DNA from: QHXQ01 sp036389375
GTDB taxonomy: Bacteria > Acidobacteriota > Blastocatellia > Pyrinomonadales > Pyrinomonadaceae
Length of the DNA: 27,787 nucleotides
Direction of reading: 5' to 3'
Assembly (NCBI GenBank): GCA_036389375.1
Contig: DASVQA010000098.1
Span: 1 to 27,787 of the forward strand
Shown here: piece after piece, positions 13,937 to 23,445 of the stretch
Numbering within the stretch: the first letter of the stretch is position 1
How the letters are laid out: the number at the start of each line of letters is the position of its first letter
Made by a program: the position numbers and the translations under genes
The notes under the pieces: model-generated
Told to the model about the DNA's origin: nothing
What the model saw: only the letters and a program-made list of their open reading frames with translations
The model's database searches: none

Positions 13937-14980
13937 ATGATCGATCTACGTAGCGACACTGTTACCAAGCCGACGCCCGCGATGCGGCGGGCGATGGCCG
14001 AGGCCGAAGTGGGCGACGACGTGTACGGCGAAGACCCGACCGTCAATCGCCTGCAAGAGCGGGCGGCGGAAATCTTCGAGAAGGAAGCGGCCATCTTCGT
14101 CCCGACCGGCTCGATGGGCAACCAGATCGCCGTCAAACTGCACACGCGCCCCGGCACGGAGGTCGTCATTGAGGAGCGCGGGCACATCTTCAACTTCGAG
14201 CTGGCCGCGATGGCGGCGGTCGCCGGCACGCTCGCGCGCCCCGTCAAGAGTCAGGACGGCAGCGGCATACTGACGTGGGCGGAGATCGCCCCGGCGCTCC
14301 ACGTCAAAAACAGCAGCGCCTACTACGTTGCGCCCACCGGCCTCGTCGCGCTTGAGAACTCGCACAACCTTGCGGGCGGGACGCTCTACACGCGCGCCCG
14401 CACCGAAGAGATTTGCGCGCGCGCGCACGAACTAGACCTGCCCGTGCATCTCGACGGCGCACGCATCTTCAACGCCGCCGCCGCGCTCGGCGAGACGGTC
14501 GCGGCGCTGGCGCGACCCGCCGACTCGGTCATGTTCTGCCTGTCGAAAGCTCTGGGCGCGCCGGTCGGCTCGCTCCTCTTAGGCACGCGCGACTTCATCG
14601 CGGAGGCACGCCGCTGGCGGAAACTTCTGGGCGGCGGCATGCGGCAGGCGGGCGTGCTGGCGGCAGCGGGGCTGATCGCGCTCGAAGAGACGCCGAAGCG
14701 TTTGCCTGAAGATCATGCTAACGCGCGGCGACTGGCGGAAGGCTTGGCGGAGTTGCCGGGCGTGCAGATCGATCCTGAGCGCGTCGTCACGAACATCGTC
14801 ATCTTCGACGTGGCGGAGACGGGGCACGCGGCCGATGAAATCTGCGCCCGCCTCGCCGAGCACGGCGTGCTCGCCTCCGGCTTCAGCACGGCGATCCGCA
14901 TGGTCACGCATTACGACGTGGCGCGCGCCGACATCGAGGCGGCGCTCGACGCCTTGCGTGCAGTTCTCGACAACGGATGA
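13937..14980 (+). CDS. Low-specificity threonine aldolase (PLP-dependent)
   Basis: This 347-residue fold-type I PLP enzyme of the aromatic-amino-acid beta-eliminating lyase/threonine aldolase family cleaves threonine or allo-threonine to glycine and acetaldehyde. Signatures are the N-terminal DLRSDTVTKPT, the PLP-binding HLDGARIFNA, and FCLSKALGAPVGS with Schiff-base Lys204. Length is typical. The start follows element E directly and has no Shine-Dalgarno. The 3' end overlaps the cmk start by ATGA, indicating translational coupling and an aldolase-cmk-ribE operon. The stereospecificity (LtaE or ltaA type) cannot be assigned by eye, so no symbol is given. Confidence 0.92.
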   Translation: MIDLRSDTVTKPTPAMRRAMAEAEVGDDVYGEDPTVNRLQERAAEIFEKEAAIFVPTGSMGNQIAVKLHTRPGTEVVIEERGHIFNFELAAMAAVAGTLARPVKSQDGSGILTWAEIAPALHVKNSSAYYVAPTGLVALENSHNLAGGTLYTRARTEEICARAHELDLPVHLDGARIFNAAAALGETVAALARPADSVMFCLSKALGAPVGSLLLGTRDFIAEARRWRKLLGGGMRQAGVLAAAGLIALEETPKRLPEDHANARRLAEGLAELPGVQIDPERVVTNIVIFDVAETGHAADEICARLAEHGVLASGFSTAIRMVTHYDVARADIEAALDALRAVLDNG

Positions 14981-15675
14981 CTAAACCTCTGCTCATTGCG
15001 ATTGACGGCCCATCGGGCGCGGGTAAATCCACGCTCGGCAAACTGCTCGCGCGCCAACTCGGGCTGCTCTACATTGACACGGGTGCAATGTATCGCGCGG
15101 TCGCACTTGCGGTCATCGAAGCTGGCGTGAGCGCGACGGACGAGGCGGCGGTCGCGGCCGTGGCCGAGGGCGCGCAGATCGAACTTGTGGGCGACCCCGA
15201 CCATCTGCGCGTCGTGCTCGACGGGCGCGACGTGACGACCGAGATTCGCACTGAACAGGTCACGCGTCTGTCGTCCGTCGTCTCGACCATCCCGGCGGTG
15301 CGGCGCGATCTTGTGCGGCGGCAGCGCGCGATGGGCGCGCGCGGCGGCGTCGTGCTCGACGGGCGCGACATCGGCACGGTCGTCTTCCCCGCAGCCGACG
15401 TGAAATTCTTCCTCACGGCCGTTCCGGAAGCGCGCGCCGGGCGGCGCTTTGCCGAAGACAAGCGCAAAGAACCCGACCTGACTTTTGACGAGACGCTCGC
15501 CGACATCAACACGCGTGACCTGCGCGATTCGACCCGCGCCGACTCGCCGCTCGCCATCGCGCCCGACGCGTTCGTGATTGACACGACCGACCTCTCAGTT
15601 GATGAAGTCTTAGCCGGCATGCTCGAAGCCGTGCGCGCACGGCAGGCGGCCACCGAAGCGCAGACGCAAAACTGA
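14977..15675 (+). CDS. cmk: Cytidylate kinase
   Basis: This 232-residue enzyme phosphorylates CMP and dCMP to the diphosphates. The P-loop GPSGAGKST (residues 11-19), the CMP-binding stretch YIDTGAMYRA, the central LDGRDIGTVVFP and the arginine-rich lid (RRFAEDKRKEP) are all present. Length matches the family. The ATG overlaps the aldolase stop (ATGA) and ribE follows 11 nt after its own stop, so it sits in the middle of a tight operon. No partner function links a CMP kinase to riboflavin synthase; the arrangement looks like chance clustering of housekeeping genes. Confidence 0.95.
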   Translation: MTKPLLIAIDGPSGAGKSTLGKLLARQLGLLYIDTGAMYRAVALAVIEAGVSATDEAAVAAVAEGAQIELVGDPDHLRVVLDGRDVTTEIRTEQVTRLSSVVSTIPAVRRDLVRRQRAMGARGGVVLDGRDIGTVVFPAADVKFFLTAVPEARAGRRFAEDKRKEPDLTFDETLADINTRDLRDSTRADSPLAIAPDAFVIDTTDLSVDEVLAGMLEAVRARQAATEAQTQN

Positions 15676-15686
15676 CACTTGAGCAG

Positions 15687-16340
15687 ATGTTCACCGGCCT
15701 CATCGAAGAACTCGGTCGCGTGCGTAGCCTTGAGCAGCGCGGCGAGGGCGTGCGTCTGCGCGTGGCGGCGCGCGTCGTCACGGAGGGCACGCGCGAGGGC
15801 GATTCCATCGCGGTCAACGGCGTGTGTCTGACGGCGCTCGAAGTGGGCGCGGACTCGTTTGCGGCGGACGGCTCGCGCGAGACCTTGCAACGCTCGACGC
15901 TCGGCAATTTGCGCGCCGGCTCGGTCGTCAATCTTGAGCGCGCCGTGACGCCGCAGACGCGGCTCGGCGGGCACATCGTACAGGGGCACGTGGACGGGCG
16001 CGGGCGTTTTCTCTCGGCGGAGGAACATGGCGGCTCTTGGACGGTGCGCGTTGCGTACCCGCCGGAGCTTGCGCGCTATCTTGTCTTCAAAGGTTCGGTC
16101 GCGGTCGAGGGCATCAGCCTGACGGTCGCGGGGCTGACGGACGAATATTTCGAGATCGCCATCATCCCGAAGACTTGGCACGTGACCAATCTTTCGACCC
16201 TGCGCGCGGGCGACGCCGTCAACCTCGAAGCCGACATCATCGCCAAGTACGTCGAGCGCATGCTGCTGCACCGCATGCCGGCAGACGCGCCGCAGTCAAC
16301 GCTGACGATAGAGAAGCTGACCGAACTTGGATTCAAGTAG
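15687..16340 (+). CDS. ribE: Riboflavin synthase alpha chain
   Basis: This enzyme converts two 6,7-dimethyl-8-ribityllumazine molecules to riboflavin plus the pyrimidinedione. The 217-residue protein shows the internal duplication of the family. The first lumazine-binding domain (1 to about 97) has MFTGLIEELG and SIAVNGVCLT. The second (about 98 to 195) has GGHIVQGHVDG and GSVAVEGISLTV. Length is normal. It is called ribE or ribC depending on organism. It starts 11 nt after cmk without a strong Shine-Dalgarno. ribBA lies two genes downstream, but ribD and ribH are not in the window. Confidence 0.95.
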   Translation: MFTGLIEELGRVRSLEQRGEGVRLRVAARVVTEGTREGDSIAVNGVCLTALEVGADSFAADGSRETLQRSTLGNLRAGSVVNLERAVTPQTRLGGHIVQGHVDGRGRFLSAEEHGGSWTVRVAYPPELARYLVFKGSVAVEGISLTVAGLTDEYFEIAIIPKTWHVTNLSTLRAGDAVNLEADIIAKYVERMLLHRMPADAPQSTLTIEKLTELGFK

Positions 16341-16539
16341 TACGCGCGCCGCAGCTAGAACGCGCCGCTTAGACTTAGCCCGCCTGCCGCAATACTTCAT
16401 CAACTGACACCGCGTTATTGCACTTCCGACCCCGCCTTGGCCTGCGTCCGCTTGATTCGTCGCACTTTTGCGCGTGGCCTCTGGCTTGCCCTTGCGTATT
16501 GTCGTTATCGCATCATCGTTCGACGGAGAAGCTACACGC

Positions 16540-17103
16540 ATGAAAAATTTTCTGACCTTGTCAGCGACAATCTCGCTTCTGCTCTTGCTCACGCATAGCG
16601 CCCGCGCGCAAGCGCCTGCCAACACCGGCGAAGCCTTGCGCCGGTTTGAAGTGGGCGGTCACGCCTTTGCCGTGAACGGCGACACACTGGGGAACGGCTT
16701 TGGTGTGGGCGGCCGGTTCACTTACAACTTCAACAAGTATCTGGCGGCCGACAATGAAGTAAATACCTTCCTCAACGACGAAGCGCAGCACGTCGGCACT
16801 GAAGGACTGTTCGGCCTGAAAGCCGGCGTGCGCTACCGCCGCATCGGCGTCTTTGCCAAGGCCCGCCCCGGTTTCGTCTCCAACATCGCGCTCAACGGCA
16901 GCTTCGCCGGTCAGACCAAACCGGCCTTCGACGCCGGTGGCATCTTCGAGGTGTACATGTCAGACCATGCCGCGCTGCGCGTGGACGTGGGCGACACGAT
17001 GGTCTTGCTTGGGCGCGACAGCACCCGCGTGGGTTTCCCCAACGCCTTGACGGGCACGACGCACAACCTGCAAACGAGCTTTGGGATCAACCTCCGTTTC
17101 TGA
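16540..17103 (+). CDS. Small outer-membrane beta-barrel protein
   Basis: This 187-residue exported protein has the signal peptide MKNFLTLSATISLLLLLTHS with likely cleavage at ARAQ. Alternating polar/hydrophobic strands follow, typical of an eight-stranded barrel (for example FGVGGRFTYNF and FGLKAGVRYR). The C-terminus INLRF ends in Phe, as expected for BAM-inserted porin-like proteins. The open frame extends to 16468, but the signal peptide and GGAGAA 9 nt upstream fix the start at 16540. A 199-bp gap separates it from ribE; no convincing promoter was found there. Function is unknown. Its place between ribE and ribBA may be incidental. Confidence 0.78.
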   Translation: MKNFLTLSATISLLLLLTHSARAQAPANTGEALRRFEVGGHAFAVNGDTLGNGFGVGGRFTYNFNKYLAADNEVNTFLNDEAQHVGTEGLFGLKAGVRYRRIGVFAKARPGFVSNIALNGSFAGQTKPAFDAGGIFEVYMSDHAALRVDVGDTMVLLGRDSTRVGFPNALTGTTHNLQTSFGINLRF

Positions 17104-17184
17104 AATTCCGGTCGCAAAATCGGCCGTCTTCGGGTAACATACAGCCCGGTACAACCATTCTCCCCCGGCCTGTCGAGCACCCGA

Positions 17185-18342
17185 ATGCCTTTTGCTTCCA
17201 TCGAAGAAGCGGCCGCCGATATACGCGCCGGTCGCATGGTCATCATCGTGGATGATGAGGATCGTGAGAACGAGGGCGACCTCGTCTGCGCGGCCGAACT
17301 CGTCACGCCTGAGATCATCAATTTCATGGCCACGCACGCGCGCGGCCTCATCTGCATGCCCCTGACCGAGGAACGCTGTGACGAACTGCACCTGACCATG
17401 CAGGTCGCCGACAACACCTCTTTTCTCGGCACGGCCTTTACCGTCTCAATCGAAGCCCGCAAGGGCGTGACGACCGGCATCTCGGCGGCCGACCGCGCAA
17501 CGACGATCTTAACGGCCGTCGATCCCAAGACGCGCCCGCAAGACCTTGCGCGCCCCGGGCACGTCTTCCCCTTGCGCGCCCGCAAGGGCGGCGTGCTTGT
17601 CCGCCCCGGTCAGACCGAGGCGAGCGTTGACCTCGCGCGCATCGCGGGGCTTTATCCGGCGGGCGTCATCTGCGAGATCATGAATCCCGACGGCACGATG
17701 GCGCGGCTACCGCAACTCACGGAGTTTGCCCGCGCGCACGCGCTCAAGATCATCTCGGTCGCAGACCTCGTGCGCTATCGCATGCAGAAAGAGGCGCTGG
17801 TGCGGCGCGCGGTCGAGACGGACGTGCCGACCATCTACGGCCAATTTCGCGCCGTCGCCTATGAGAACGTTATCAACGGCGAGGTGCATCTGGCGATGGT
17901 CATGGGCGACGTGACGACGCCCGACCCCGTCCTCGTGCGCGTCCACACGGAGAACGTCACGGGCGACGTGTTCGGCTCGCTCCTCGACGACGCGAGTTTC
18001 CAGTTGCAGACGGCGCTTGAGAAGATCGCGGGCGCGGCGCGCGGCGTCGTCCTCTATCTGAAGCAGCGCGAGCACGGGCTTGATCTGATCCACCAGTTGC
18101 GCACCTACGTCGCCATGCGCGAGCACAAGTTGACGTTCGAGGAAGCGAGCGTCGAGACGGGCTACGGGGCGAGCCGCGATTACGGCGTCGGCGCACAAAT
18201 CCTGCACGATCTGGGCGTGCGCCGCCTTCTGCTCCTGTCGAACCATCCGCCGAAGGTCGCGGCGCTCGAAGGCTTCGAGTTGGAAGTGGTCGGCAACGTG
18301 CCGCTCGGCGCACCGGCGAAAGAAACGATGAGCGCGGAATGA
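17185..18342 (+). CDS. ribBA: RibBA-type protein: active-looking DHBP synthase fused to a degenerate GTP cyclohydrolase II
   Basis: Residues 1 to about 200 form 3,4-dihydroxy-2-butanone-4-phosphate synthase (RibB), with the acidic loop DDEDRENEGDLV, HARGLIC, TGISAADRATTI and RPGHVFPL all intact. Residues from about 210 to 380 align with GTP cyclohydrolase II (RibA) and keep the frame VRVHTE..TGDVFGS and RDYGVGAQIL. The three zinc cysteines are replaced by Asn257, Asp268 and Ala270. The catalytic Asp two residues before the conserved Arg331 is Ala329. The canonical nucleotide-binding GRGIGL/GRNIGL loop reads REHGLD. The RibA half is therefore probably inactive or structural, and a separate RibA should exist elsewhere. 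The 81-bp upstream gap is too short for an FMN riboswitch. The stop lies in element F. Confidence 0.9.
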   Translation: MPFASIEEAAADIRAGRMVIIVDDEDRENEGDLVCAAELVTPEIINFMATHARGLICMPLTEERCDELHLTMQVADNTSFLGTAFTVSIEARKGVTTGISAADRATTILTAVDPKTRPQDLARPGHVFPLRARKGGVLVRPGQTEASVDLARIAGLYPAGVICEIMNPDGTMARLPQLTEFARAHALKIISVADLVRYRMQKEALVRRAVETDVPTIYGQFRAVAYENVINGEVHLAMVMGDVTTPDPVLVRVHTENVTGDVFGSLLDDASFQLQTALEKIAGAARGVVLYLKQREHGLDLIHQLRTYVAMREHKLTFEEASVETGYGASRDYGVGAQILHDLGVRRLLLLSNHPPKVAALEGFELEVVGNVPLGAPAKETMSAE

Positions 18343-18408
18343 TAAATGATGAATGAAGGCGGCGGGCCTGTACGACTCTTCCAGACATCATAGATCGTTC
18401 ATCATCTG
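18339..18408. repeat. Heptad element F (ATGATAA/ATGATGA type)
   Basis: ATGATAA, ATGATGA, ATGAAGG run from 18339 to 18359 with 7-nt period and overlap the ribBA stop codon. A less regular right arm contains ATCGTTCATCAT (18394-18405), which can pair with the left arm. Plus-strand stops fall in all three frames (18340, 18347, 18354). The centre is longer and the right arm more degraded than in A-E. Confidence 0.7.
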
Positions 18409-18471
18409 TTTCCTTCTCTCCTCAAATAAAGTTTTGTTTAAGTGGCCGGCGAGAGTTAGAGGCAGCGTTTT

Positions 18472-21400
18472 ATGCCTGTTGACGATAGGGACGAACGAAC
18501 AGAGGGCAGCACTCCGCAGGCAGGTGAGTCTGCGCCCGGCGCGGCGCAGACATCTGCCGCGCCGCCCGCGCGCCGCAGTTGGCGCAGGCGCTACATCACG
18601 CGCCGGAACGCGCTCTACGTGGCGCTCGTGGCCGTCGTCGGGGCGCTGGCGCTCGTGCTGCTCGGCCTCTTCCTCTATCGCACGGGGCGCGTGGACGCGC
18701 TCATCGCCAATCAGATCGTCAGCACGCTTGCCGAGTACGGCATCCGCGCCGAGATTAAAGAGTTTCACGCGGCGCTCGGGCCCCGCACGGTCGAGATCAA
18801 AGGCCTCGCGCTCTACGACGCGCAGACGGGCGCGCCGCTTGGGCGCATTGATACGATCATCGCCACCATTCGCATCGAAGACCTCTACGCGTTAAATCTG
18901 CGCCGCAACGTCAACCTCGAAGCTCTAGACATCAACGGCGTCGAAGCGTGGGTCGCCTTCGACGAGCAGGGGCGCTCGAACTTCCGCAACATACACCTGC
19001 CGCCGCCCGACAAGAACAAGCGCATCCTCTTCTCCTATTCGACCGCGCACGTCAAAGTTAACAACGCCCTCATCCACTACGAGGTGCGCAACGCCTCGAA
19101 CGACGAGCACACAGGCGCGCAGACCGTCCACGTCTTGTCGGGTGAAGCGCGCAACCTGCGCGCCGAGATTCAACCCGACGATCCGAACGCGCCCGCCGAT
19201 AGCTGGATGAACCGCGTCGATCTCGCCATGACGGATTCGACCTTCACGCTCGACGGCAACCGGGTCGAACCCATCGACATTGAGGCGCACGCGCGCGTGA
19301 ACCAGACCCGCGCCGAGATCAGCGATCTCACCCTGCGCTCGCCCGTCGCGGAGTCGCATCTGACGGGCACGCTCGATGATTGGCGCGCGGGTCGCTACCA
19401 GTTGCAGGTGCGCTCGACCGTTGACCTGACGCAAATCTCCGACACGTTCAAATCGGCGACGCCCTTGCGCGGCGCGGGCGAGTTCGTCGGCACGGTGACG
19501 GGCGAGGGCACGCGTTACAAGGTCGAAGGCGACATTAAAGCGGACGGCATCGCGGCCGGCGACATACGCCTGAAGGGCCTGCAACTCAACGCGACGGCGA
19601 CCGGCGAAGGCGCGCGGCAATACAACGCGCAGGGGCGCGCCGTCATGGAGTTGCTGACGGCCGGCAGCTTCAATCTGAACCTCGTGCAGATACGCGGCGG
19701 CGTAATGGGCACGGGCGCGGACTTCCGCTTCATCGGCGAACTGCGCGCGGCGGCGCTCCGGCGCAAAGAGATGAGCATTGCGAGCCTGATGCTGGCGGAT
19801 GCGGTCGCGGAAGTGCGCGACGGCAAGGTTGAAGGCACGGCCGGGAGCGCCACCGGCAGCACGATCAATCTTGGCGACACGCGCGCTTCGGGTTTGCGTG
19901 CAAACGGCATCCGCTTTAGCGCGACCGACCGCGACCACTTCAACGCGAGCGTCAACAGTCTCTCGACCGGCGCGATCACAAACAAGACGACGCACTTAAA
20001 CGGCCTGACGGCGCGCAACGTGACGGCGACCGGGCGCGGCACTGTGACGGACGTGGCGACAAACGACGTGCGTGTTGCGGGCGGCACGTTCGCGGGCGCG
20101 CAACTCGCCAGCATCAACATCGCGGGCGTGCGGCTGGCGATTCACGACGGCGGCCGCGTCGAAGGCCGGACGAGCGATGTGAACGTGGGCACGGTCGCCT
20201 TCAACACGCCCGGCGCTGGTGGCCAAGGCAACGTGGCGGGACGCGTCGAGAACGTCAAACTCGTGCACCCGGTCTTCGTCCTCGAACCGTCGGATCGCTA
20301 TCGCGTGACGGCCGATCTCTCGCTTGGCGGCGGCGTGCTCGGCGATTTCAAACTCGGCGCGGTGCGTAGCGCGGTTGTCGCCACGGACAACGAAGTGCAG
20401 TTGAACAACTTCACCGCCGAAGCGCTCGGCGGCCGCGCGCGCGGCAACGCCGTCATCAATCAGGGGCGCGGCACGTCGCACGTCGCCGCCGCCTTTGAAG
20501 GTCTCGACATCGGCGGCCTGCTGGCCGTTGTAACGGGGCGGGCCGTGCCGGTCACGGGTGCGACGACGGGCACGGTTGACCTGCGCTTTCCCGGCACGGA
20601 CGTGGCACGCGCCAGCGGCAGCTTGAACGCGCAACTCGCGGGCGAGACCGGCACGGACGCAGCGGGGCGCACGCCGATTACCGGCGCGCTCACGTTGACG
20701 GCCGATAGGGGCAACTTCCAACTGAGCCGCGCCGACCTGCAAGCGGGCGCGACGCAGTTGAACGCGTCGGGTCAGTTTTCGTTCGCGGGCGACTCGAACT
20801 TGCAGGTGCGCCTTGCTTCCTCGGACGCGGGCGAGTTGCAGCGCGTCCTCGTCACCTCGGGTCTCATCCCCGGTCTGGAAGAACGCCTGTCGGATTACGG
20901 CATAGACCTCGCGGGTAACGCGGAATTTAACGGCACGGTGCGCGGTAAGCTTGACGATCCGCTCGTCAACGGGCGCGCTGCGCTCGGCAGTCTGCGCGTG
21001 AACGGGCGCGACCTCGGCGCGCTGACCGCTTCGATTGAATCCGACGCTACGGGGCTGCGCATCCCCGATGGCAAACTGACGCAAGCCGACGGCGGCAACG
21101 CGCAGTTTGCCGTCAACGTGCCGCGCGTGGGCACAAATAACGTCGCGCTCGACGCAACGCTCGACCGCGTGGACATCGGCAACCTGCTCGCGGCGCTCCC
21201 GACCACGCAGCAGAACAGTCTGACCTCGCAGTTGGCGGCGGCCGGGCCGACCTCGGGGCGCGTCCACGTCACAGGGATTCCCGGCGCGTTGAACGGCAGC
21301 GCCGACCTGCGCGCCGGCCCTGGTCAGATCAGCCACGAGCCGTTTGACGAGATCGCTTTGAAGGCGACCTTCAGCGGCCAGACCGTCAACCTCGAAAACC

Positions 21401-23436
21401 TGAACGCGCGTTTCCGCGCCGGCACGCTCACCGCCAAAGGCACTTACGACGTTGAATCCTCGCGCTTCGACCTGAGCGCGCAAGGCACAGGCATCAAACT
21501 CGACGTGCTCGCCGCGTTGACCGGCGCGGCCGGCGTGCCGAACATCGCGGGCACGGCTGATTTCACCGCTACCGCTTCCGGCCTCTCCAACGATCCGCGC
21601 AGCTACAAGGTTGACCTGAACGGCACAGGGCACGACGTAACCATCAACGGGCAATCGGCCGGTACGCTTGCGCTCGTCGGGCGCACGGAGGGCGAGAAGT
21701 TCAACCTGCAACTGACGACCGGCCTGCTCGGTCAGCCGCAGGTCATCGCCGCCACCGTCGATCTGAGCAAGGAAGAGTTGCCGACGACGATTGAGACGAC
21801 GCTCACCAACGTTGACCTCACCCAACTCTTCGCCACGCTGATGCCCAACTCGGACGTGAAACTGATGGGGCGCGCGACGGGCACGCTGCGCGCGCAGGGG
21901 AACATCTACGGCGACGAAGGCTTCTCGCTCGGCGCTCTGCGCGGCACGGCGCAGTTCAGCCAGTTGACCTTGCAGATCGCGGACGTGCAACTCTCGGCGG
22001 TTGACCCGCTCATGGTGACGTTTACGCCCAACGAGATCAGCTTCGACCGCACGCAGTTCGTCGGCCCCGGCACGAACGTCACCTTCGGCGGCACGGCCGC
22101 GCTCGGCGAATCCGGCCGGCAGAACTTCTCGATTGACGGCGACCTGAACCTGCGCGTGCTCAACAGTCTCTCGCGCAACGTCTTTCTGGCGGGCGCGGCC
22201 AAGGTCGGCGTGCGCGTCGGCGGCACGTTCGCTGCGCCGGCCATCACGGGCACGGCGTCGGTCGCGGGCGCAACCTTCTCGATGCTCGTTGAGGACGAGC
22301 GCCTGACCGTCTCGCAGATCAACGGCGAGGTGCGCTTTACGGCCGACCGCGCGCAGATTGATTCGCTCACGGGGCGGCTCGGCGGCGGCACGATTGCCGT
22401 CACGGGCGGCGCATCGCTCGCCGGTTACACGCTCGACAAGTTTCGCTTGAACGTGCGCGGCGATCAGATCACCGTGCCGTTCCCGCAGGATGTCCGCTCG
22501 ACGGCGGACGCAGACCTCGTCGTGCAAGGCTCGCTGCGCGAGCAGTTGATTCGCGGCACGGTCAATCTGCGCCGTGCCGAATACACCAAGAACATCGAGT
22601 TGGCCGATCTGATCAATCGCCGCCCTGAGACGACCATCAGCGAGAGCGGCGGCGACAGCATGATCGGCGCAAACACGCTCCTCGATCTGGCGGTCGAGGG
22701 GCGCGATGCGCTGGTCGTGCGTAACAACATCGCGGACATGGTCGGCTCGGTCGCCCTACAGATTCGCGGGACGGTTGACGACCCGATCATCGGCGGGCGC
22801 ATCACGGCGACGCGCGGCACGCTCAATTTCCGCAACGACCGTTATGAACTGACGCGCGCCTTCATCGATCTGCCCGCGCGCCGTGAGGCCGATCCCGTCC
22901 TGAACATTCAAGCGGAGTCGGAGATCAAAGGTTATCGTGTCATCGTCAATCTCACGGGGCCGCTCTCGCAGCCGACCGCTTCGGTGCGCTCCGATCCGGC
23001 GTTGCCGCAGGGCGATGTGGTCGCGCTGATTACGACGGGCAACCTGTCGGGCGGCGAAACCGGCACGTCCACGCTCGCGCAGACGGGCATCGGCACGGCC
23101 ACCAGTCTTTTGACCGACGCGATCATCAATGCGCCCGTCCAGCGCGCGACCGACAAGCTGTTTGGGCTAAACCGCTTCGAGATCGATCCGCTCATCGCGG
23201 GGCGTGGCGGCGCAAGTCCGACGGCGCGTTTGACGGTCGGGCGGCAGATCAACCGCAACCTGTCGCTCACGTATTCAACCAACGTGACGACCGAACAGAA
23301 TCAGGTGGTCGCGCTCGAATATCGTCTCTCCGACCGGCTCTCGTTCGTCGCGCAGTACCAGCAGGGCGCGGTTAACACCTTGCGGACGCAGAACAACAAT
23401 TTCAGTTTCGAGATCAGGTTCAGGAAGAGATTCTAG
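18472..23436 (+). CDS. tamB: TamB-like translocation/assembly module protein
   Basis: This very long protein (1654 residues) has one N-terminal transmembrane anchor (about residues 47-69) after a short Arg-rich cytosolic segment. A periplasm-spanning stretch of repetitive beta-strands rich in Asn, Gly, Thr and Ala follows. The C-terminal TamB (DUF490) domain includes GRITATRGTLNFRNDRYEL, SDPALPQGDVVALITTG and strands ending in FEIRFRKRF. TamB/YhdP-type proteins form hydrophobic-groove bridges that move phospholipids, and in proteobacteria TamB works with the Omp85 protein TamA. Here an Omp85 gene follows 46 bp downstream, supporting that pairing. A GAGG sits 9 nt before the ATG. Length slightly exceeds E. 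coli TamB. The residue 100-400 region is AsmA-like. Confidence 0.92.
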   Translation: MPVDDRDERTEGSTPQAGESAPGAAQTSAAPPARRSWRRRYITRRNALYVALVAVVGALALVLLGLFLYRTGRVDALIANQIVSTLAEYGIRAEIKEFHAALGPRTVEIKGLALYDAQTGAPLGRIDTIIATIRIEDLYALNLRRNVNLEALDINGVEAWVAFDEQGRSNFRNIHLPPPDKNKRILFSYSTAHVKVNNALIHYEVRNASNDEHTGAQTVHVLSGEARNLRAEIQPDDPNAPADSWMNRVDLAMTDSTFTLDGNRVEPIDIEAHARVNQTRAEISDLTLRSPVAESHLTGTLDDWRAGRYQLQVRSTVDLTQISDTFKSATPLRGAGEFVGTVTGEGTRYKVEGDIKADGIAAGDIRLKGLQLNATATGEGARQYNAQGRAVMELLTAGSFNLNLVQIRGGVMGTGADFRFIGELRAAALRRKEMSIASLMLADAVAEVRDGKVEGTAGSATGSTINLGDTRASGLRANGIRFSATDRDHFNASVNSLSTGAITNKTTHLNGLTARNVTATGRGTVTDVATNDVRVAGGTFAGAQLASINIAGVRLAIHDGGRVEGRTSDVNVGTVAFNTPGAGGQGNVAGRVENVKLVHPVFVLEPSDRYRVTADLSLGGGVLGDFKLGAVRSAVVATDNEVQLNNFTAEALGGRARGNAVINQGRGTSHVAAAFEGLDIGGLLAVVTGRAVPVTGATTGTVDLRFPGTDVARASGSLNAQLAGETGTDAAGRTPITGALTLTADRGNFQLSRADLQAGATQLNASGQFSFAGDSNLQVRLASSDAGELQRVLVTSGLIPGLEERLSDYGIDLAGNAEFNGTVRGKLDDPLVNGRAALGSLRVNGRDLGALTASIESDATGLRIPDGKLTQADGGNAQFAVNVPRVGTNNVALDATLDRVDIGNLLAALPTTQQNSLTSQLAAAGPTSGRVHVTGIPGALNGSADLRAGPGQISHEPFDEIALKATFSGQTVNLENLNARFRAGTLTAKGTYDVESSRFDLSAQGTGIKLDVLAALTGAAGVPNIAGTADFTATASGLSNDPRSYKVDLNGTGHDVTINGQSAGTLALVGRTEGEKFNLQLTTGLLGQPQVIAATVDLSKEELPTTIETTLTNVDLTQLFATLMPNSDVKLMGRATGTLRAQGNIYGDEGFSLGALRGTAQFSQLTLQIADVQLSAVDPLMVTFTPNEISFDRTQFVGPGTNVTFGGTAALGESGRQNFSIDGDLNLRVLNSLSRNVFLAGAAKVGVRVGGTFAAPAITGTASVAGATFSMLVEDERLTVSQINGEVRFTADRAQIDSLTGRLGGGTIAVTGGASLAGYTLDKFRLNVRGDQITVPFPQDVRSTADADLVVQGSLREQLIRGTVNLRRAEYTKNIELADLINRRPETTISESGGDSMIGANTLLDLAVEGRDALVVRNNIADMVGSVALQIRGTVDDPIIGGRITATRGTLNFRNDRYELTRAFIDLPARREADPVLNIQAESEIKGYRVIVNLTGPLSQPTASVRSDPALPQGDVVALITTGNLSGGETGTSTLAQTGIGTATSLLTDAIINAPVQRATDKLFGLNRFEIDPLIAGRGGASPTARLTVGRQINRNLSLTYSTNVTTEQNQVVALEYRLSDRLSFVAQYQQGAVNTLRTQNNNFSFEIRFRKRF

Positions 23437-23445
23437 CGAGCGTAA

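Noticed and set aside
17104..17184. FMN riboswitch upstream of ribBA
   Set aside because: The gap is only 81 bp, shorter than the RFN element, and the conserved RFN core was not seen.
19996..22527. Long open frame (843 codons) antisense to tamB
   Set aside because: It is a GC-rich shadow of tamB: it is rich in Arg, Ala and Val, has no domain, and the tamB frame has clear family motifs throughout.
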